Shown here: piece by piece, positions 44,299 through 56,812 of the stretch | How the letters are laid out: each line of letters starts with the position of its first letter | Position numbering within the stretch: position 1 is the first letter of the stretch | Assembly: GCA_026168455.1 (NCBI GenBank) | Contig: CM047426.1 | Span: 51,009,229-51,073,228, forward strand | Reading direction: 5' to 3' | Length of the DNA: 64,000 nt | From: Theocolax elegans | Lineage: Eukaryota > Arthropoda > Insecta > Hymenoptera > Cerocephalidae | The notes under the pieces: generated by a model | The model's database searches: none | What the model saw: only the letters and a program-made list of their open reading frames with translations | Told to the model about the DNA's origin: nothing | Translations under genes and position numbers: made by a program

Positions 44299-45736
44299 GG
44301 GGGTATCCTCGTATAGATCGATCGAAAAATCGATTTTTTTTATTAATTTTAAAGTGAAATTCGCAGCAGTTTCGATGCTATGGCTATTTTCTTTAAAGTT
44401 GTGCGATGCGCTGCCGGAATGCGGCGCAGGTAGGCAGGTACGCGCTCGAATACAATAGGTGCCCCGCTCACTTTGGGTCTTCGAGATGCTTCGCAATTGT
44501 ACTGTGGCAGATGCTATTCCAATTTTAGTTGTATTAGTGCGACTAAGCCGACTGAACACCAAAACACTTGCATTGTGGCGCAAAGACCGTGGAAATTGCT
44601 GCTTATATAGCTGCCGTAGTTTTTAATGACGGATTCAATGCAGTTTTGAAGATGATGAAGTGCCTGGAGTTCAAAATCGGATTTCCCAGTGCCACTTACG
44701 CCAAGAACACCGACGCTGAATGAGTAACACGGCAAAACATCAGAACGGAGAGCGCATCCAAGGAAGCTCCATTGGTCAAAAAAAGGAAAACTGCATCTGA
44801 AAATCAGCATTTCGAAGAACAAGATGGGCTTCTTTTTGGAGCAGGCATTACTGAATAGTACAAAAGTCAATTAGTAGCTGTAAGTATGAAAAAATTCTAT
44901 TAAAAACTAATATATTGTATACCGCGAATATTAAACGCGTTTTTCTAGAAAATTTAATTTTTCGATTTTCCAAATTGGCGCCACTGATTACTCAGCGAGT
45001 TTTGAAGCTATTGAAAAAAAATATATACCATTTTAAAGGAAATTTAATTAGCTAGTCGACAAACCTAAAGGATTTTTTTTTAAAAAATGATTTAATAACT
45101 CTTCTGCAATAATAAAAAAAAAACTTTTATGAATTTTTTTTCAAAAGTCCGCCATTTTTTCAAACTTTTTTTTGACATTTCAAATTTAGGTAAGTGGACG
45201 AGGAGTTGGTATAATAATGTCAAAAAACTTTGTTTCTTATGTTTCAGAATGACACAGCAACAACGAAACATGGGGCCAATTGAGACCAAAAAAAATATAT
45301 CTTCACCTTGAATTTGATTACGTGGCTCACCTAATTAACATTATGTATATATCAAAATTTTGTATGTTTCTACAAACTATAAGAAACTACACTGAAAAAT
45401 TCTTGGGGCACCCGATGTCCAACTACATTATTCGTGCATTCGTACGATATTTAGGACGGCTGCTGCCCTAAAATGGTATAAGAACCGTTCAAAAGTGGCG
45501 CTGTAGTCGCAAAACAAAACACTTTTTCGTCATTTAGGATAGCGGAGCTCCCAAAACTAGGAGAGCTGCTGTACTAAACGTAATGTACTGCATTTGTCCT
45601 TAACATAAGTACAGAAGATGCCCCAAGAATTTCTCAGTGTACGTAAATAAAATTTCAAATAAAAATATTGAATAGTTTCTTTTAAAAAAATTCCTAGTTT
45701 GTCTTCATTTTTCGCGATCTGTATGAGGATACCCCC
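44299..45736 (+). mobile_element. TTAA-flanked DNA transposon, 1438 bp
   Basis: Flanked by TTAA at 44295-44298 and 45737-45740, with inverted ends GGGGGTATCCTCGTA / TATGAGGATACCCCC. TTAA duplication fits piggyBac or Kolobok. A coding remnant at about 44587-44862 reads TVEIAAYIAAVVFNDGFNAV, MMKCLEFKIGFPSATYAK and QDGLLFGAGITE with one stop. It resembles the C-terminal part of proteins annotated in arthropods as mutator-like transposase. It is inserted in the Penelope element, next to the start of its endonuclease domain. Confidence 0.8.
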
Positions 45737-45740
45737 TTAA

Positions 45741-46435
45741 ATATTATTGTTACCATAATATTTCTTTACCATCAATTTAGAATATAATGTAATATTCAAA
45801 AAATTAATTTTAAAAACTATTTAGTAAAATAATTTATAGTACTAGTAATTAAATAAATATTACAATTATATAATTTGTTGGGATAAATCTGTAATAATTA
45901 ATAAAAGAATGATCATTTTTACTATTAATATCAATAACAATTTTTGTTATTCTCAATAATTAATTCTAATCTTATTATTTACATTATTGATATTCTGCTA
46001 AACAACTCCTCTTTGAACCTAGAATATGTAAAAAAATGTTTAGATGCTTTACTTAGATAGGAAAAAAGGATAGGAAAATTTCAATTATAACCATTAATTG
46101 AATATTACTGCACTTTTACTGACCTTAAGTCACTAAAAAGTCATAAATATTGGTTTTTGACATTGTTCGACACAATTGATAATGCTGAAGAAAATCACAG
46201 ATATATCTAATTACATGTACTTTGTGTGTACCAAACCGCTTAGTGACATAATTAATAGGATAAAAGATATACACTTTTTTCTAGTAAAGCTAACTGCAAA
46301 AATAAAAAAGTTCAACATGAGTATCAATTGCCGATAAACATGAACTTTTTAATTCAAGATAATTAATAATTTTGAAAATATTGGTAGATTCTTCTTTTCA
46401 TTTGCAATAAAAAATATCTCTATAAATTTTCGGGA
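45741..46435. other. AT-rich gap, no gene
   Basis: No ORF or repeat recognised. It leads into a (CT)n tract. Confidence 0.4.
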
Positions 46436-46501
46436 CCTCGCTCACACTCTCGCACTCTATCACTTTCTCTCATTCTCTCTCTCATTCTCTCTGTTTTTCT
46501 C

Positions 46502-46538
<37 letters not shown>

Positions 46539-46540
46539 TT
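46436..46540. repeat. CT microsatellite
   Basis: Degenerate CACTCTCGCACTCTATCAC followed by (CT)n; the LINE copy starts immediately after it. Confidence 0.85.
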
Positions 46541-46551
46541 ATAATATACCA

Positions 46552-48749
46552 AATTACTTTTTAGTTCGTAATGATAGAGGTCTCATATATATTACTAGAA
46601 AACGAGATTACATGCAGGGCGGTGGATTCGCATGCTATATACGTAATAATATAACTTTTAAAGTGCTTGATACACCACAGATTAAGAATCTCAATGAAAC
46701 TGAATTTTTACTATTAGAGTTAGCTTTAAGTAACACAAAAATCCTGTTTGCCTTGTCTTATAGAAGACCGAAAGGCCATGTCTTGACTAATTTCTTCAAT
46801 GTACTTCAAAGTTGCTGGTGATTTAAATTCAAATCTACTTGTTAGTGACTATTATAGCAAACATTTGATGGACTTAATTAATGAAAATTCTTACCATCTT
46901 GTACCCTTCAATGCAACTCACCACAAAGGGGAAGCTAACACTTGGCTGGATGTTATTCTGGTTGACTCAAGTGATAAGGTAGCTGTTAGTATCCAATCAC
47001 AGAGTCCTTTTATTAATGGCCATGAGTACATTTATATCGATTATAAGTTGTCTTCACGTGTTCAAAAGTATAACGAGGTTACCTTTCGTGATTTTAAGGA
47101 TTTTTCCACGTCTCACTTTATGACCTCGGTTACCTCTGACCTTGTTAATATTACTGAGACCCCTATTGATTGCTGGACGGTCGATTCTTACTTTGATTCT
47201 CTTCGTAATATTCTTATTGCTAATCTCGATAAATTTGCTCCGACAGTAACAAAACATGTCCGTCGATGTCCGGCACCTTGGTTAACACCTGAGCTTAAGA
47301 ATCTATGTAAAAGTCGTGACAGGTTGTATAAAATTGCTAAACGGCGTCGTGACCCATGTTTACTAGCATTACACAAGTCTAAGCGTAAGGAGTTAAAGAT
47401 TGACCTCAGGGTGGCGCGTAATTCTTTCTTTGAAAAATTGTTGCACGAAAGCCCTGACCAGTCTCATTCTTGGAAAATTCTGAACAGATTGGGTATTGTA
47501 AGAGATGTAAATAACCCTCCCACTAAATTTTTCTCAGTTGATGATCTTATCCTCCATTATACTTCAGTTAGTCGACGCCACCCTAGTTGTACAGTTGAGC
47601 AGTTGTCAGAGATCCTTAGGTTACCCTCTGACCGGAATTATCCACGTTTCAATTTTTCATTGATTGATCCACAGCAGGTTGAAGTTGCTATATTGTCATG
47701 CATTCCTAAGGCAATGAGCTGTAGTTCAGATGGTCTTTCCCTAAAGTACTTTAAAGATGTGTATTCTTCATTCGTCCCTTACGTAACTACTTTATTTAAC
47801 ATGTCTTTAACAACTAAACAATATCCTACACTGTAGAAACGTGCGTTAATTGTTCCGGTCAGCAAGGTTTCTAAGCCATTAACTACTTCTGGTACACGTC
47901 CTTTTTGCTAACCTCCCCCACTTTGCGAAAGTTTTTGACCGATTGATCTCTCGTCAGATAACTTCACATCTTGAGAATAATAATATGCTATCACCTATTT
48001 TCAGGTATATATTCATGCTATGCCTAGCGAGTGTAATACTGCAATTCAGAAATTAAACCAGGATGGTGAAAGAGTAGCTAATTGGGCCAAAACTCATGGT
48101 TTAGACTTAAATTTTACTAAAACTAAAGCTATATTGATAAGGTCTACTCAACAATTGCGGCTTATTAATAGAGACATGCTTCATCCTATTGTCATTGACC
48201 AACGTGAAATTCAATTAGTGAGTTCAGTTCGCAATTTAGTCCTTATTATCAACGAAAATTTACAATGGAATTCCCACGTTTCTAGCATCGTATCCCGAGT
48301 TCATGGAGTCTTACATAAATTGCGTAATAAATGTAACTTTCTTTCTTTCACCATTAGGAAGAAACTAGTATCTTCACTTATTCTTCCTCATCTAGATTAC
48401 ACCTGTTTATAATGACTTGCCTGAATATCTAAATTTGAAACTTCAACGTCTGCTCAATACTTGTGTACAATATATTTTTAGATTGAAGAAGGATACCAGA
48501 CTCCAGCCTTATTATCATAAACTATCGTGGTCGTCTGTGGAAGATAGGAGATTGTATTTCCTTGGGCTGCTAACATATCAGGTCTTAACTACAAATAAAC
48601 CTGATTATTTATTAGCATTATTACCACCTCCCAGCAGTGAGGTGCGTCGCTCCGGGCGTGATAAGTATTCTTGTTTTGAACGCCCCCTAGCTACTACTTC
48701 CATTTACCAAAACTCTTTTGCAATTCAGGCTATGGACCTTAAGGCTTAA
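46552..48749 (+). pseudogene. LINE (Jockey/I/R1-like group), endonuclease-RT, internally deleted
   Basis: Endonuclease remnants: QGGGFACYIRNNITF, GDLNSN, THHKGEANTWLDVILVDSS and GHEYIYIDYKL. Then the RT N-terminal region: APWLTPELKNLCKSRDRLYK, SWKILNRLGIV and CSSDGLSLKYFK. After stops at about 47834-47960 the RT catalytic palm (YADD) is missing, and the frame picks up at 48020 with LNFTKTKAILIRSTQQ and LVSSLILPHLDYTCL, then LLNTCVQYIFRLKK (48417-48749). The 5' end is truncated in the CT tract. The 3' sequence runs to about 49065. Confidence 0.88.
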
Positions 48750-49134
48750 GTACCACAGTAAATTTTTTCAAAAATAGATTATATAACTACTTAATTGGTA
48801 AGAGCGTGTAATTATATTATTTAGCAAAACCAATTATTAACACTTATAATACATATGATTTAATTACGTTACATTTGTTTCCATATTCTTTCTTTTGTTT
48901 GTGCGAAATATGATTTATATGATTTTACACTGCAAATTGTTATATTTTATACAATTATTTAATATATATATATATATATATATATTTAATGTAAAATTTT
49001 TTATATGTATACTTGCCTTAAAGTTAAATTAACCTAGGCATCAATAAATGCTTTTCAATCAATCTCTCTCTCTCCGTAAGTACGCTTGGTCGAGTCTCTT
49101 ATCGGCTCATATCTGGCAGTCGTATTAATACGTT
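48750..49134 (+). other. LINE 3' untranslated region and junction
   Basis: AT-rich tail with (TA)n at about 48961-48985, ending TCAATAAATGCTTTTCAATC and a short CTCTCTCTC before the next LINE. Only 12 bases of CT separate the two copies. Confidence 0.55.
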
Positions 49135-50253
49135 ATGTCTATAGATTTTAAAAAAGCTTTTGACTCTGTAAATATTGCGCTTCTTTGTGATAAATTACGT
49201 TATTATAATTTTTAAGAGCCTGCTATTACATGGATTTTTTCTTATCTCTCAGGTCGACAACAATTTGTTACAACATCCGATGTTGGAGACTCTGAAATTT
49301 TATCCAGGGCGAAAGGTGTTCGACAGGGTTCAATTTTGGGTCCGTTATTGTTTTCGTTATTTATTAACGATCTACCTGATTGTTTAGTGCACTGTTCGTA
49401 TCACGTTTATGCCGACGACTTTGTCATATATGCTTGTGGTCTATTTAGTGATATCTCTGCAATAGTACGCAATATTAATGCAGACTTAGATCGAGTGGCA
49501 GGCTGGACAGCTAACAATGATCTGACGATAAATACGCGTAAGACAAAGGCTATGTGGCTTGGATCCAGAAGTTTCATTAGCAGGCTTAGTGAAATAGTTG
49601 TGCCAGATGTCGTCCTTGGAGATAACAAGATTGATAGATGCTCTTCATTAAAGATTCTGGGAGTTATAGTTGATTCCACTCTCTCTTGGAGAGAACCATG
49701 TACTGCGACGGCAAAAAAGTTTCATTTTGCTTTATTGCGTCTGAGAAGATGCAGTCAATCGCTGCCTGATAGTGCGAGGCTGACCTTGGTGAAATCGTTG
49801 ATGCTCCCTTACTTGGATTATTGTCCGGGACTTTTCCTCCACCTTTCAAAGGAGCTAACCTTAAAGCTAACTCGATGCAAAAATGCGGCGCTGAGATTTG
49901 TAACTGGCCTTAAAAAATCAGACCACATCACTCCACCTTATAGAGGATTAAAGATTCTTACATTTGTTGATAGAAGAAATAATTTATGCATTTGTCAGTT
50001 TGCAAAAATAATTAGCTCAGGTCAACCTTCTTACCTCAGTGAAATGTTTCAATTTCGTCCAGCTAACAGATATGGTATTAAGCGCAGCTCTGTATATGAT
50101 TTAAATGTAGGATATGCCTCTACAGACTACTACAACAATTCGTTTACTATTGCATCAACAAGATTGTGGAATTTGTTGCCAGATGAAGTACGTCGCAATT
50201 ATAAGTCTACAATGTTTAAATATATTCTTCGTCATTATATTTTAAATTCGTGA
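49135..50253 (+). pseudogene. Second LINE fragment, RT palm and thumb
   Basis: FKKAFDSVNIALLCDKL, one stop (after YYNF), GVRQGSILGPLLFSLFINDL, HVYADDFVIYACG (the YADD active site), LTINTRKTKAMWLGS, LVKSLMLPYLDYCPG, RLWNLLPDEVRRNYK. From the stop to 50253 it is open. It is 5'-truncated relative to a full LINE, lacks the endonuclease, and is co-oriented with the preceding copy but from a different family. Confidence 0.92.
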
Positions 50254-50500
50254 CACTTTTTATTATTTAATATTTATTATGTATTAACTATTTATTCATT
50301 TATCGTAGCATTTATATTATTATTTTATCTTTACAACTGTACATACATATAATAGTACTACTATTATTATTATATTTACACTATTTACATTATGTATCCG
50401 ATAATGTGTATCTATGTAATATAAATTGTATAATGATTGGCTGCGGCTATGTAGGACCATGAGTCCTTTGTCGCCTATAATAAACTGTATTCTATTCTAT
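50254..50500 (+). other. LINE 3' UTR with (TTCTA)n tail
   Basis: Contains GGCTGCGGCTATGTAGGACC and ends in CTGTATTCTATTCTATTC, a pentamer tail of the kind some LINEs have in place of poly(A). It merges into the CT microsatellite. Confidence 0.65.
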
Positions 50501-50840
50501 TCTATTCTCTCTCTCTCTATCTCTATCTCTCATTCTCTCACTCATTCTCTATCTCTCTCCCTCACTCTCCCTCTCTCTCCCTCACACTCCCTCATTATTC
50601 TTACTCACTCTCTCCCTCACTCTCCCTCTCTCTCCCTCACACTCCCTCATTCTTACTCACTCTCTCCCTCTCATAGTCCCTCATTCTTACTCACTCTCAC
50701 TCTCGCACTCTATCACTTTCTCCCTCATTCTCTCTGTCGCTCCCTACCTCACATTCTCTGTCTTTATCTCTTATTCTTTCTCTGTCTCTCTCTCATTCTC
50801 TCTAACTCTCTCTGTAACTCGTTTTTACTCACTCTCTCTT
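50501..50840. repeat. Degenerate CT microsatellite
   Basis: CTCTCTC, CTCACTCTCC and CATTCTTACTCACTC units in imperfect tandem. The long Leu/Ser ORF across it is a by-product. Confidence 0.9.
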
Positions 50841-51159
50841 TATATTTTATATTTTATATTGTTATTGTTACGTTTACTTTACTGGTTTTATTTTTTTATT
50901 GTTATTATATTTTTATTCTATTTTTTTTGTTATTATTGTTACTTAATTATTCAATTATCTATTTATATGTTTATCCGTGTATTTATGATCTCATGTTATT
51001 TTGTTATCTGTTCTCTAGCGTGATGAGTGTTTTATTTTGATTACTTTTGTATTTACGCTGTATTTTATTGTATTTTAGTTTATTTGTTACTGCGCAGATT
51101 ATATTCATAATATGTATACGAGGATCTTTCCCCGAAATACCAGATAAAGATTCTATCTA

Positions 51160-51215
51160 TCTCATTCTCTCTCTCTCTCTCTCTATCTCTCATTCTCTCT
51201 CTCTCTCTCTTCGTT
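51160..51215. repeat. CT microsatellite
   Basis: (CT)n interrupted by ATCTCTCATT, directly before a third LINE fragment. Confidence 0.85.
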
Positions 51216-51425
51216 AGTAAAACTAAAGTAATGATCCTGGGCAGTAAAGCATATGTTTCGCGTATACATCTAACCACTGCCCCGCGTGTTAAGCTTTTGA
51301 ATAATTGTCTCCACTACGAAAATCAAGTGAAATCACTAGTCTGGATGCTGCCCGCTCTGGACTGGTCCAATCACGTTTTAGCTATATCTCAGAGGGAACA
51401 CGGTATTGTACGCTCTCTGTCTGTC
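51216..51425 (+). pseudogene. Third LINE fragment, RT thumb
   Basis: SKTKVMILGSKAYVSRIHLT, LLNNCLHYENQVKSL and ALDWSNHVLAIS match the region just after the RT palm of I/Jockey-like LINEs (KTKVMILGS...). It is flanked on both sides by CT-rich repeats; a (GGAC)n run follows at about 51497. Confidence 0.7.
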
Positions 51426-51689
51426 TCTCTATCTCTGCCTCTCACTGTCTCTTTCGCTCTTTCTCATTCACTTTCACGCCAAGATGATGTTTGTCGGACG
51501 GACGGACGGACATTATAATTTATCGTTTTTATTTTTTAATATAACTTAATAATTATAATAATAATTTTTTTGTCAGTAATATGAAGCATTAACTAATGTA
51601 ACACATATTTATCATAAAATATATATGTTTTAAGTATTTTTCGCAAGAATTGGTGAGTTTTTACAAAATCGCTAAAAAGATAACTTTAA

Positions 51690-52575
51690 TATAATGTAGA
51701 TTCCTTTGCTTTATTTATATTAGTTTTATGGAATTTTTTATTTGATAATTTCGTTGCTCTGTCTACTAGATTGTAAACCATAGCAATTTTTTGTGAGGTT
51801 GGATGTGCCGATTCTACGTTTAAAAACCTTGCAGAAAACGTCGGTTTCGTGTACCAGTCAAATTCAATTTTGTTATTATTTTTTATTAATAAAGTGTCTA
51901 AAAAACTGATCCTATTTATTATTCTCTATTTCATAAGTAAATTTTAATTTGTCGTCATAAGAATTTAAAATGTATAACATTTCATCGATTTTATCTGTAG
52001 GAATACATGTTATTATATCATCAACATATCTATAATAAAATATAGGTTTAAAACTACGTTTGTTCAAACAGGTACTCTCGAGATCCTCCATTACTATGTT
52101 AACGAATAAACCAGATGTTGCTGCCCCCATTGGTAGGCCGTAAGTTTGTTTGAAAAATTTGTTGTCGAATTGAAAATAAGTGTTGTTCATTAGAAAATCG
52201 GAAGCATTAATTATTTCATTTAATGGAATCCCTGATTTAGAAAAAATCTTTTTTCGATACTGTTTTTTACTAAAGAACTTCCTACATGTGTGTTTTATTT
52301 TAGGTAATCCATAGCATTTAGCTAATGATGTATTAGTTTATGTTAGCCGCGAAGGTTTATATTTCCTGTCTAAATAACCTTGGTAGTTCCAATTTTTGAG
52401 AAGTTTATAAGTGCAATTTTGTAATGATTTTAATGGATTTTTTTTAATAGATTTGTAAGAATCGCTATCGGATAATAGTAAATCCATTTTGTTAAAATAC
52501 TCCGGTTTATTCATAACTAAAGTTGTATTTCCCTTATCGGCATATGTTATAATAATGTCCTTGTGGTGTTTTATA
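51690..52575 (-). pseudogene. Penelope-like reverse transcriptase
   Basis: Minus strand: KDIIITYADKGNTTLVMNKP, NWNYQGYLDRKYKPSRL, CYGLPKIKHT, SDFLMNNTYFQFDNKFF, TYGLPMGAATSGLFVNIV, YYRYVDDIITCIPT (the VDD catalytic motif), then after a frameshift INRISFLDTLLIKNNNKIEF, DWYTKPTFSARFLN and NLVDRATKLS. These are the conserved RT blocks of Penelope-like elements in order, with one stop after the LT residues, a gap between GLPKI and the next block, and at least one frameshift. The matching endonuclease is at 43720-44275. Confidence 0.9.
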
Positions 52576-52969
52576 AATTCTTTGGTTTCTTTATATATTT
52601 ATTCATTATAATTCTGTTTTTTATAGACAAATGTTGAGCTTTTTCTTTTATATGTGTGTTTATATTGTCACTAAATTTCGTCTCAAAGAGTCAGCAAATT
52701 GTTCATTAATTTCGTTTGTAAAAATAAAATTTTCCAAAGACTTTATATAATTTATCGAAGTATTGTTTTTCTGAGAAAAAAAAATACTAAATTTAGATCC
52801 CAGGTATTTCAATATTTATGTTAGATTTTCCACCCAATTGCCAATGTTTGTGGTAGTTGTTATTTCATTTTGTGTAGAGTTTCTGATTTTATTGTCATGT
52901 TTATTATTAAGATTGTCACAGTAACGAGTATTGTTGTCTTTTTGATTATTATTGATTTTAATAAAAAAA

Positions 52970-53592
52970 ATTCAAAATTTTAGATAAAGAAGCAAACTAT
53001 GGAAAAAGAATTGCATCCGAAATAGTGCATATTAATTTACAAAAAAATGCTATCAACAAACTAGAAGACTTCATTAAATTAAATAGACAGTATTCGTACA
53101 TTATATCTAAAATAAAAATGCGCTAAATTAAACGATTATATTATTGTATACAAAGCTCGTGGGTCATAATAGAAAAAATGTAAACATTCTTTGCTCGATT
53201 CATTACTATATAAGCGGTCGCAAATTCGTATACTTTACTTATATTGCCGAAATCTTTGTCGTATATACATCTCCTTTGACGTTTCCTTTGTGTATAATGA
53301 GGAAAAAGAAACGAAAATTTAAATTGACTTACGACTAGATATTTATACACAAATCGCGACATTACATTAGAAGGTAAACTATTATTTTTCTTTCACTTAT
53401 AGTTTGTTTTATATAATCCGAGATATATTATTAATCTTTTTGTGAATAATAAATTTTACATTCTGAAGAGGGTGGCATTGGCCACCAAAACGTTACGTTA
53501 CAAAAGGAAATAAATGTGTTAAATTTTTTTACTCATCCTTTCCTTTTTCACACTTGTCTCGGGAAGATCGAAAAATTTTCAATCAACCTAAT
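52970..53592. repeat. Penelope-like element terminal repeat, right
   Basis: Inverted copy of 43244-43827, ending ...AATCAACCTAAT. It includes a second copy of the endonuclease C-terminal codons (AAAATTTTAGATAAAG...) and, at 53461-53500, CTGAAGAGGGTGGC...GCCACCAAAACG. Confidence 0.82.
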
Positions 53593-55333
53593 AATATGGC
53601 AGTTCTTTGATGATTGTAAAATTCGTTTAGATACTTTATAAATTTTAACACGTATTGAATTATTTTTATTCCAACTCACAGTGATCAGACTGTTTGTTGT
53701 TAGTCACATTGTATTAAATAATTTTAAAAAAAATTTCAGCGTATATATTACACCGGCACACAAAAAAAAGTGGTGTGTTCAAGCAACCAAACCTATCTAT
53801 CCTTATGTATTTTGACGCGCTAAATCCGAATCCGATTACTCAAACACCCCAAAATTTGTTTTAAATCGCGAAAAACTGTGAAATACTGAAAATCGTATTT
53901 AAGTGCGTGGGTTAAAGACAAAAAATTTTTTTATGAGAGTATTATACACGATTTTTATATATTTTGATGCGCTGAGTATGAATTCAGGGTTTATTGTACC
54001 CGTACGCCCTTGAAAGTGTGAAAATATGGTGAAAACCTATGCAAAATCGAGAAAAATTACGAAAAATCGTGAAAATTTGCATTTAAGAGCATAATTTTGT
54101 TGCAATACATTTTTTTGTTAATGTATCATGTATGGTTCACGTGAATTTTAGGCGTATAAATGAGATCTGGTGAGTAGTTGACTTTTATATCCTCCCAACC
54201 TAGAAAAAATGTCAAAAAATCTTGTAAAATAGCTTAAAATGTAACATTATATGGTGAGAAAGGAAAAACGTAAGTGTAATTCAAGAATCATGATTTTTGT
54301 TTTTTTTTTCCTTTTTTGATATTTAAACGTCAACTCTGTTTGCTCTACTCCCTTTTCCTCTTATAACGAACTCTTTTTTCTTCAAATGACCTATGTAAGG
54401 GATTTCTTTTTCTTTTTTTGCTGTTACTCAAAGTGTCTCTTCTAAGCATCCAGCAAAAGTCTGACATCATGTTGACATCCCATTTTGTCATCCGAAACGA
54501 CAATTTTTCCAGCGAAATATATTTATTTTACCCTAAAAAGGGCTAAATAAATAATTTATGTTACGACCAAGTTGAAATAATTTATATTTCATTTTTTAAG
54601 TAAATTAAACGAAAAGGAAATGAAAATTTAATTATTTAACTTGCTAACAAGTCTAAACAATTAAATTCATGCACCGAATTGTTTTACTCAAACACACCAA
54701 AATTATTTATAACCTATTATTTAACTAACAAACAAGTCTAAATGATTAGTAAAAACGTGCGGAGATATATTTTAAATATACAGAAGAGAAAAAAAAGTTT
54801 TTACGTATATTAAAATTTCACAGCAAATAACGAATACAAAATATTAGGTTAGATGCCGATCATTAAAATACATACAAAAAAAATTTAATTATTTAACTCA
54901 CTCTCGAGTCTAAATAATTATATATTACAACTCTCGTATCTTTGCGGAACAATCACACAAAGACACTTAACATTAATTGTTTAACTTGCAACAAGTCTAA
55001 ACAACTAACACGAGTTATAAAAAAAAATTTTCTCACACTAAAAATTTTCAAAAATTTGTTACAATTATTGCAAGCAGTAACACTTAATAAATGCAAAATA
55101 TTAAATCAAATAATTACTGTCAGATAATTGTAATACAAATAATTTTAATTATTTTACTCACACACGAATTTAAATAATTAATATTACAACTATGGTAACT
55201 GCGGCTGATTCACACAAAGTTAATTACTATTATTTATTTATTTATTTTATATTTTTGTGCCCTCTTTTTCCTGGCACTTCCTACCGTTTATCCCCTGGAG
55301 ACTTTAACGGTGTCCACCTACCACCTATGTGTA
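53593..55333. other. AT-rich region with old repeats, no gene
   Basis: ATTTTGACGCGCTAAATCC near 53811 and ATTTTGATGCGCTGAGTAT near 53961 are related units, with GTGAAAAT-rich spacers; probably old interspersed or tandem repeats. Nothing coding was recognised. Confidence 0.35.
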
Positions 55334-55519
55334 ACATGTCATTTTAGACTGCAGTTATTTAGATTGTGATAGTTCTAAATCCAAAATTATTGGATTAAAA
55401 GAATGTAAAAAAATTAAAAATAAATTTCCAATTATTCAAAAATTTGACATTCTTTTAACCCAATAATTTGAGATTAACAAATATCAGAATCTAAATAGCT
55501 TCAGTCCAAAATGACATGT
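55334..55519. mobile_element. MITE-like inverted repeat, 186 bp
   Basis: ACATGTCATTTTAGACTG at the left and CAGTCCAAAATGACATGT at the right. Arms of about 80 bp are mostly complementary (TTATTTAGATT / AATCTAAATAG; TTAAAAGAATGT / ACATTCTTTTAA). Confidence 0.82.
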
Positions 55520-56812
55520 TTTAGGTACAAAAAGGGATGAGTGATCAGATCAAAATTAATTCATTGGTCAAGTGTGTATCCTGCGCATAAACCCAAAATG
55601 CATTTTTCCAGCATACGGAGGATGTCAGTATGATATTTGGATTTATGTAGGTGAAAATCTTTTAATTTTTATAGTTGTATGTAAATATAACTTAACCCTT
55701 TGTTGTACATATTTTTCTATTTAGTGATTTTACTTGAAAGGTTTTACTCGGGGGTTTTCGGGATCGCTAATCAGAAATCTGAAGTCAGAATTTTGAAATT
55801 TTCAATTCAAGATGGCGATTCCGAAAGTTTGGAAAATATAGATGTACACGCTTAACAATCACTACTCAGGAGTTTTCGGGGTTGCTGACTACAATTTTAC
55901 AATTTTGACTTTAGATTTGTAATCAGCGACCCCGAAAACCCCTGGCTAGAGATTTTCAAATTGATACATTTTTTTTTTAATTCTGAACCGCCATCTTGAA
56001 TACGCCATTTTGATTTGAAAATTGCGGCATTTGGACTTAATATTTGTAATCAGCGACCTCAAAAACCCTCGAGTAGAGTTTCAATTTGCTACACCGGTTA
56101 GATTTTTCAAAAATGAAATTTTTGAAAAAAAGGCATTTTTTATGTTTGTTTATACATATATAACAATTATAATAAACAATTATGACAAATAAACCATTTC
56201 CCTATATTCTCTTACTGATAATTTAGTATACGAACTAAAAAAACCGGACATTAATACGTTAACAATTGATTAAATAGCGAAAATCTGAAGTTAAGTTGGT
56301 GGTAACGTGGGTTAAATAATAAAAAAAATATTTATTTATAACAATTTTTAAAGTCAATATTCATTTTATCAATTTTAACTGTAATACTCCCTTAAATGAT
56401 ATGCTTTGGAACACTGTATTCGCCCATTTTTTAGATTCATGCGTTGAAATACACTTTTTTACCTTGTTTATATAAATAATTAAAAGAATGTACAATCTTT
56501 TTAAACATTTTGTATTGACTTATTAAAATATATATAATTCCGCATTGATCTTTTAAATATAAGTTGAAGCCTGTTTTTATCTATTGAAACTCGGTACATT
56601 TTTTGTAACTAGTAACTAGAATCCCATCTATTTTAAATATTCTCATTTCTAGCAGGGAACATAACTTTAAGATTTCAAAAATTTCAGTAAATTCTTAAAA
56701 ATTTGTTTACCCTTTTTGACTGATTTCGTTTCATTCCTTTATCCAAAAACGTATAATTGTATTATAAATTTCTTAGATTCGTACATAATTAATAAATACT
56801 ATTTTCCTACAG
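55520..56812. other. AT-rich region with repeated GGTTTTCGGGGTCGCTGA motif
   Basis: The motif GTTTTCGGG[G/A]T[C/T]GCT occurs forward at about 55754 and 55874 and reversed at about 55922 and 56052, each next to ATTTGTAATC/GATTACAAAT-like words: an old repeat in both orientations. From about 56110 on nothing is seen until the acceptor TTTTCCTACAG before 56813. Confidence 0.45.

Noticed and set aside
50426..51040. 204-codon Ser/Leu ORF
   Set aside because: Translation of the CT microsatellite and T-rich DNA.
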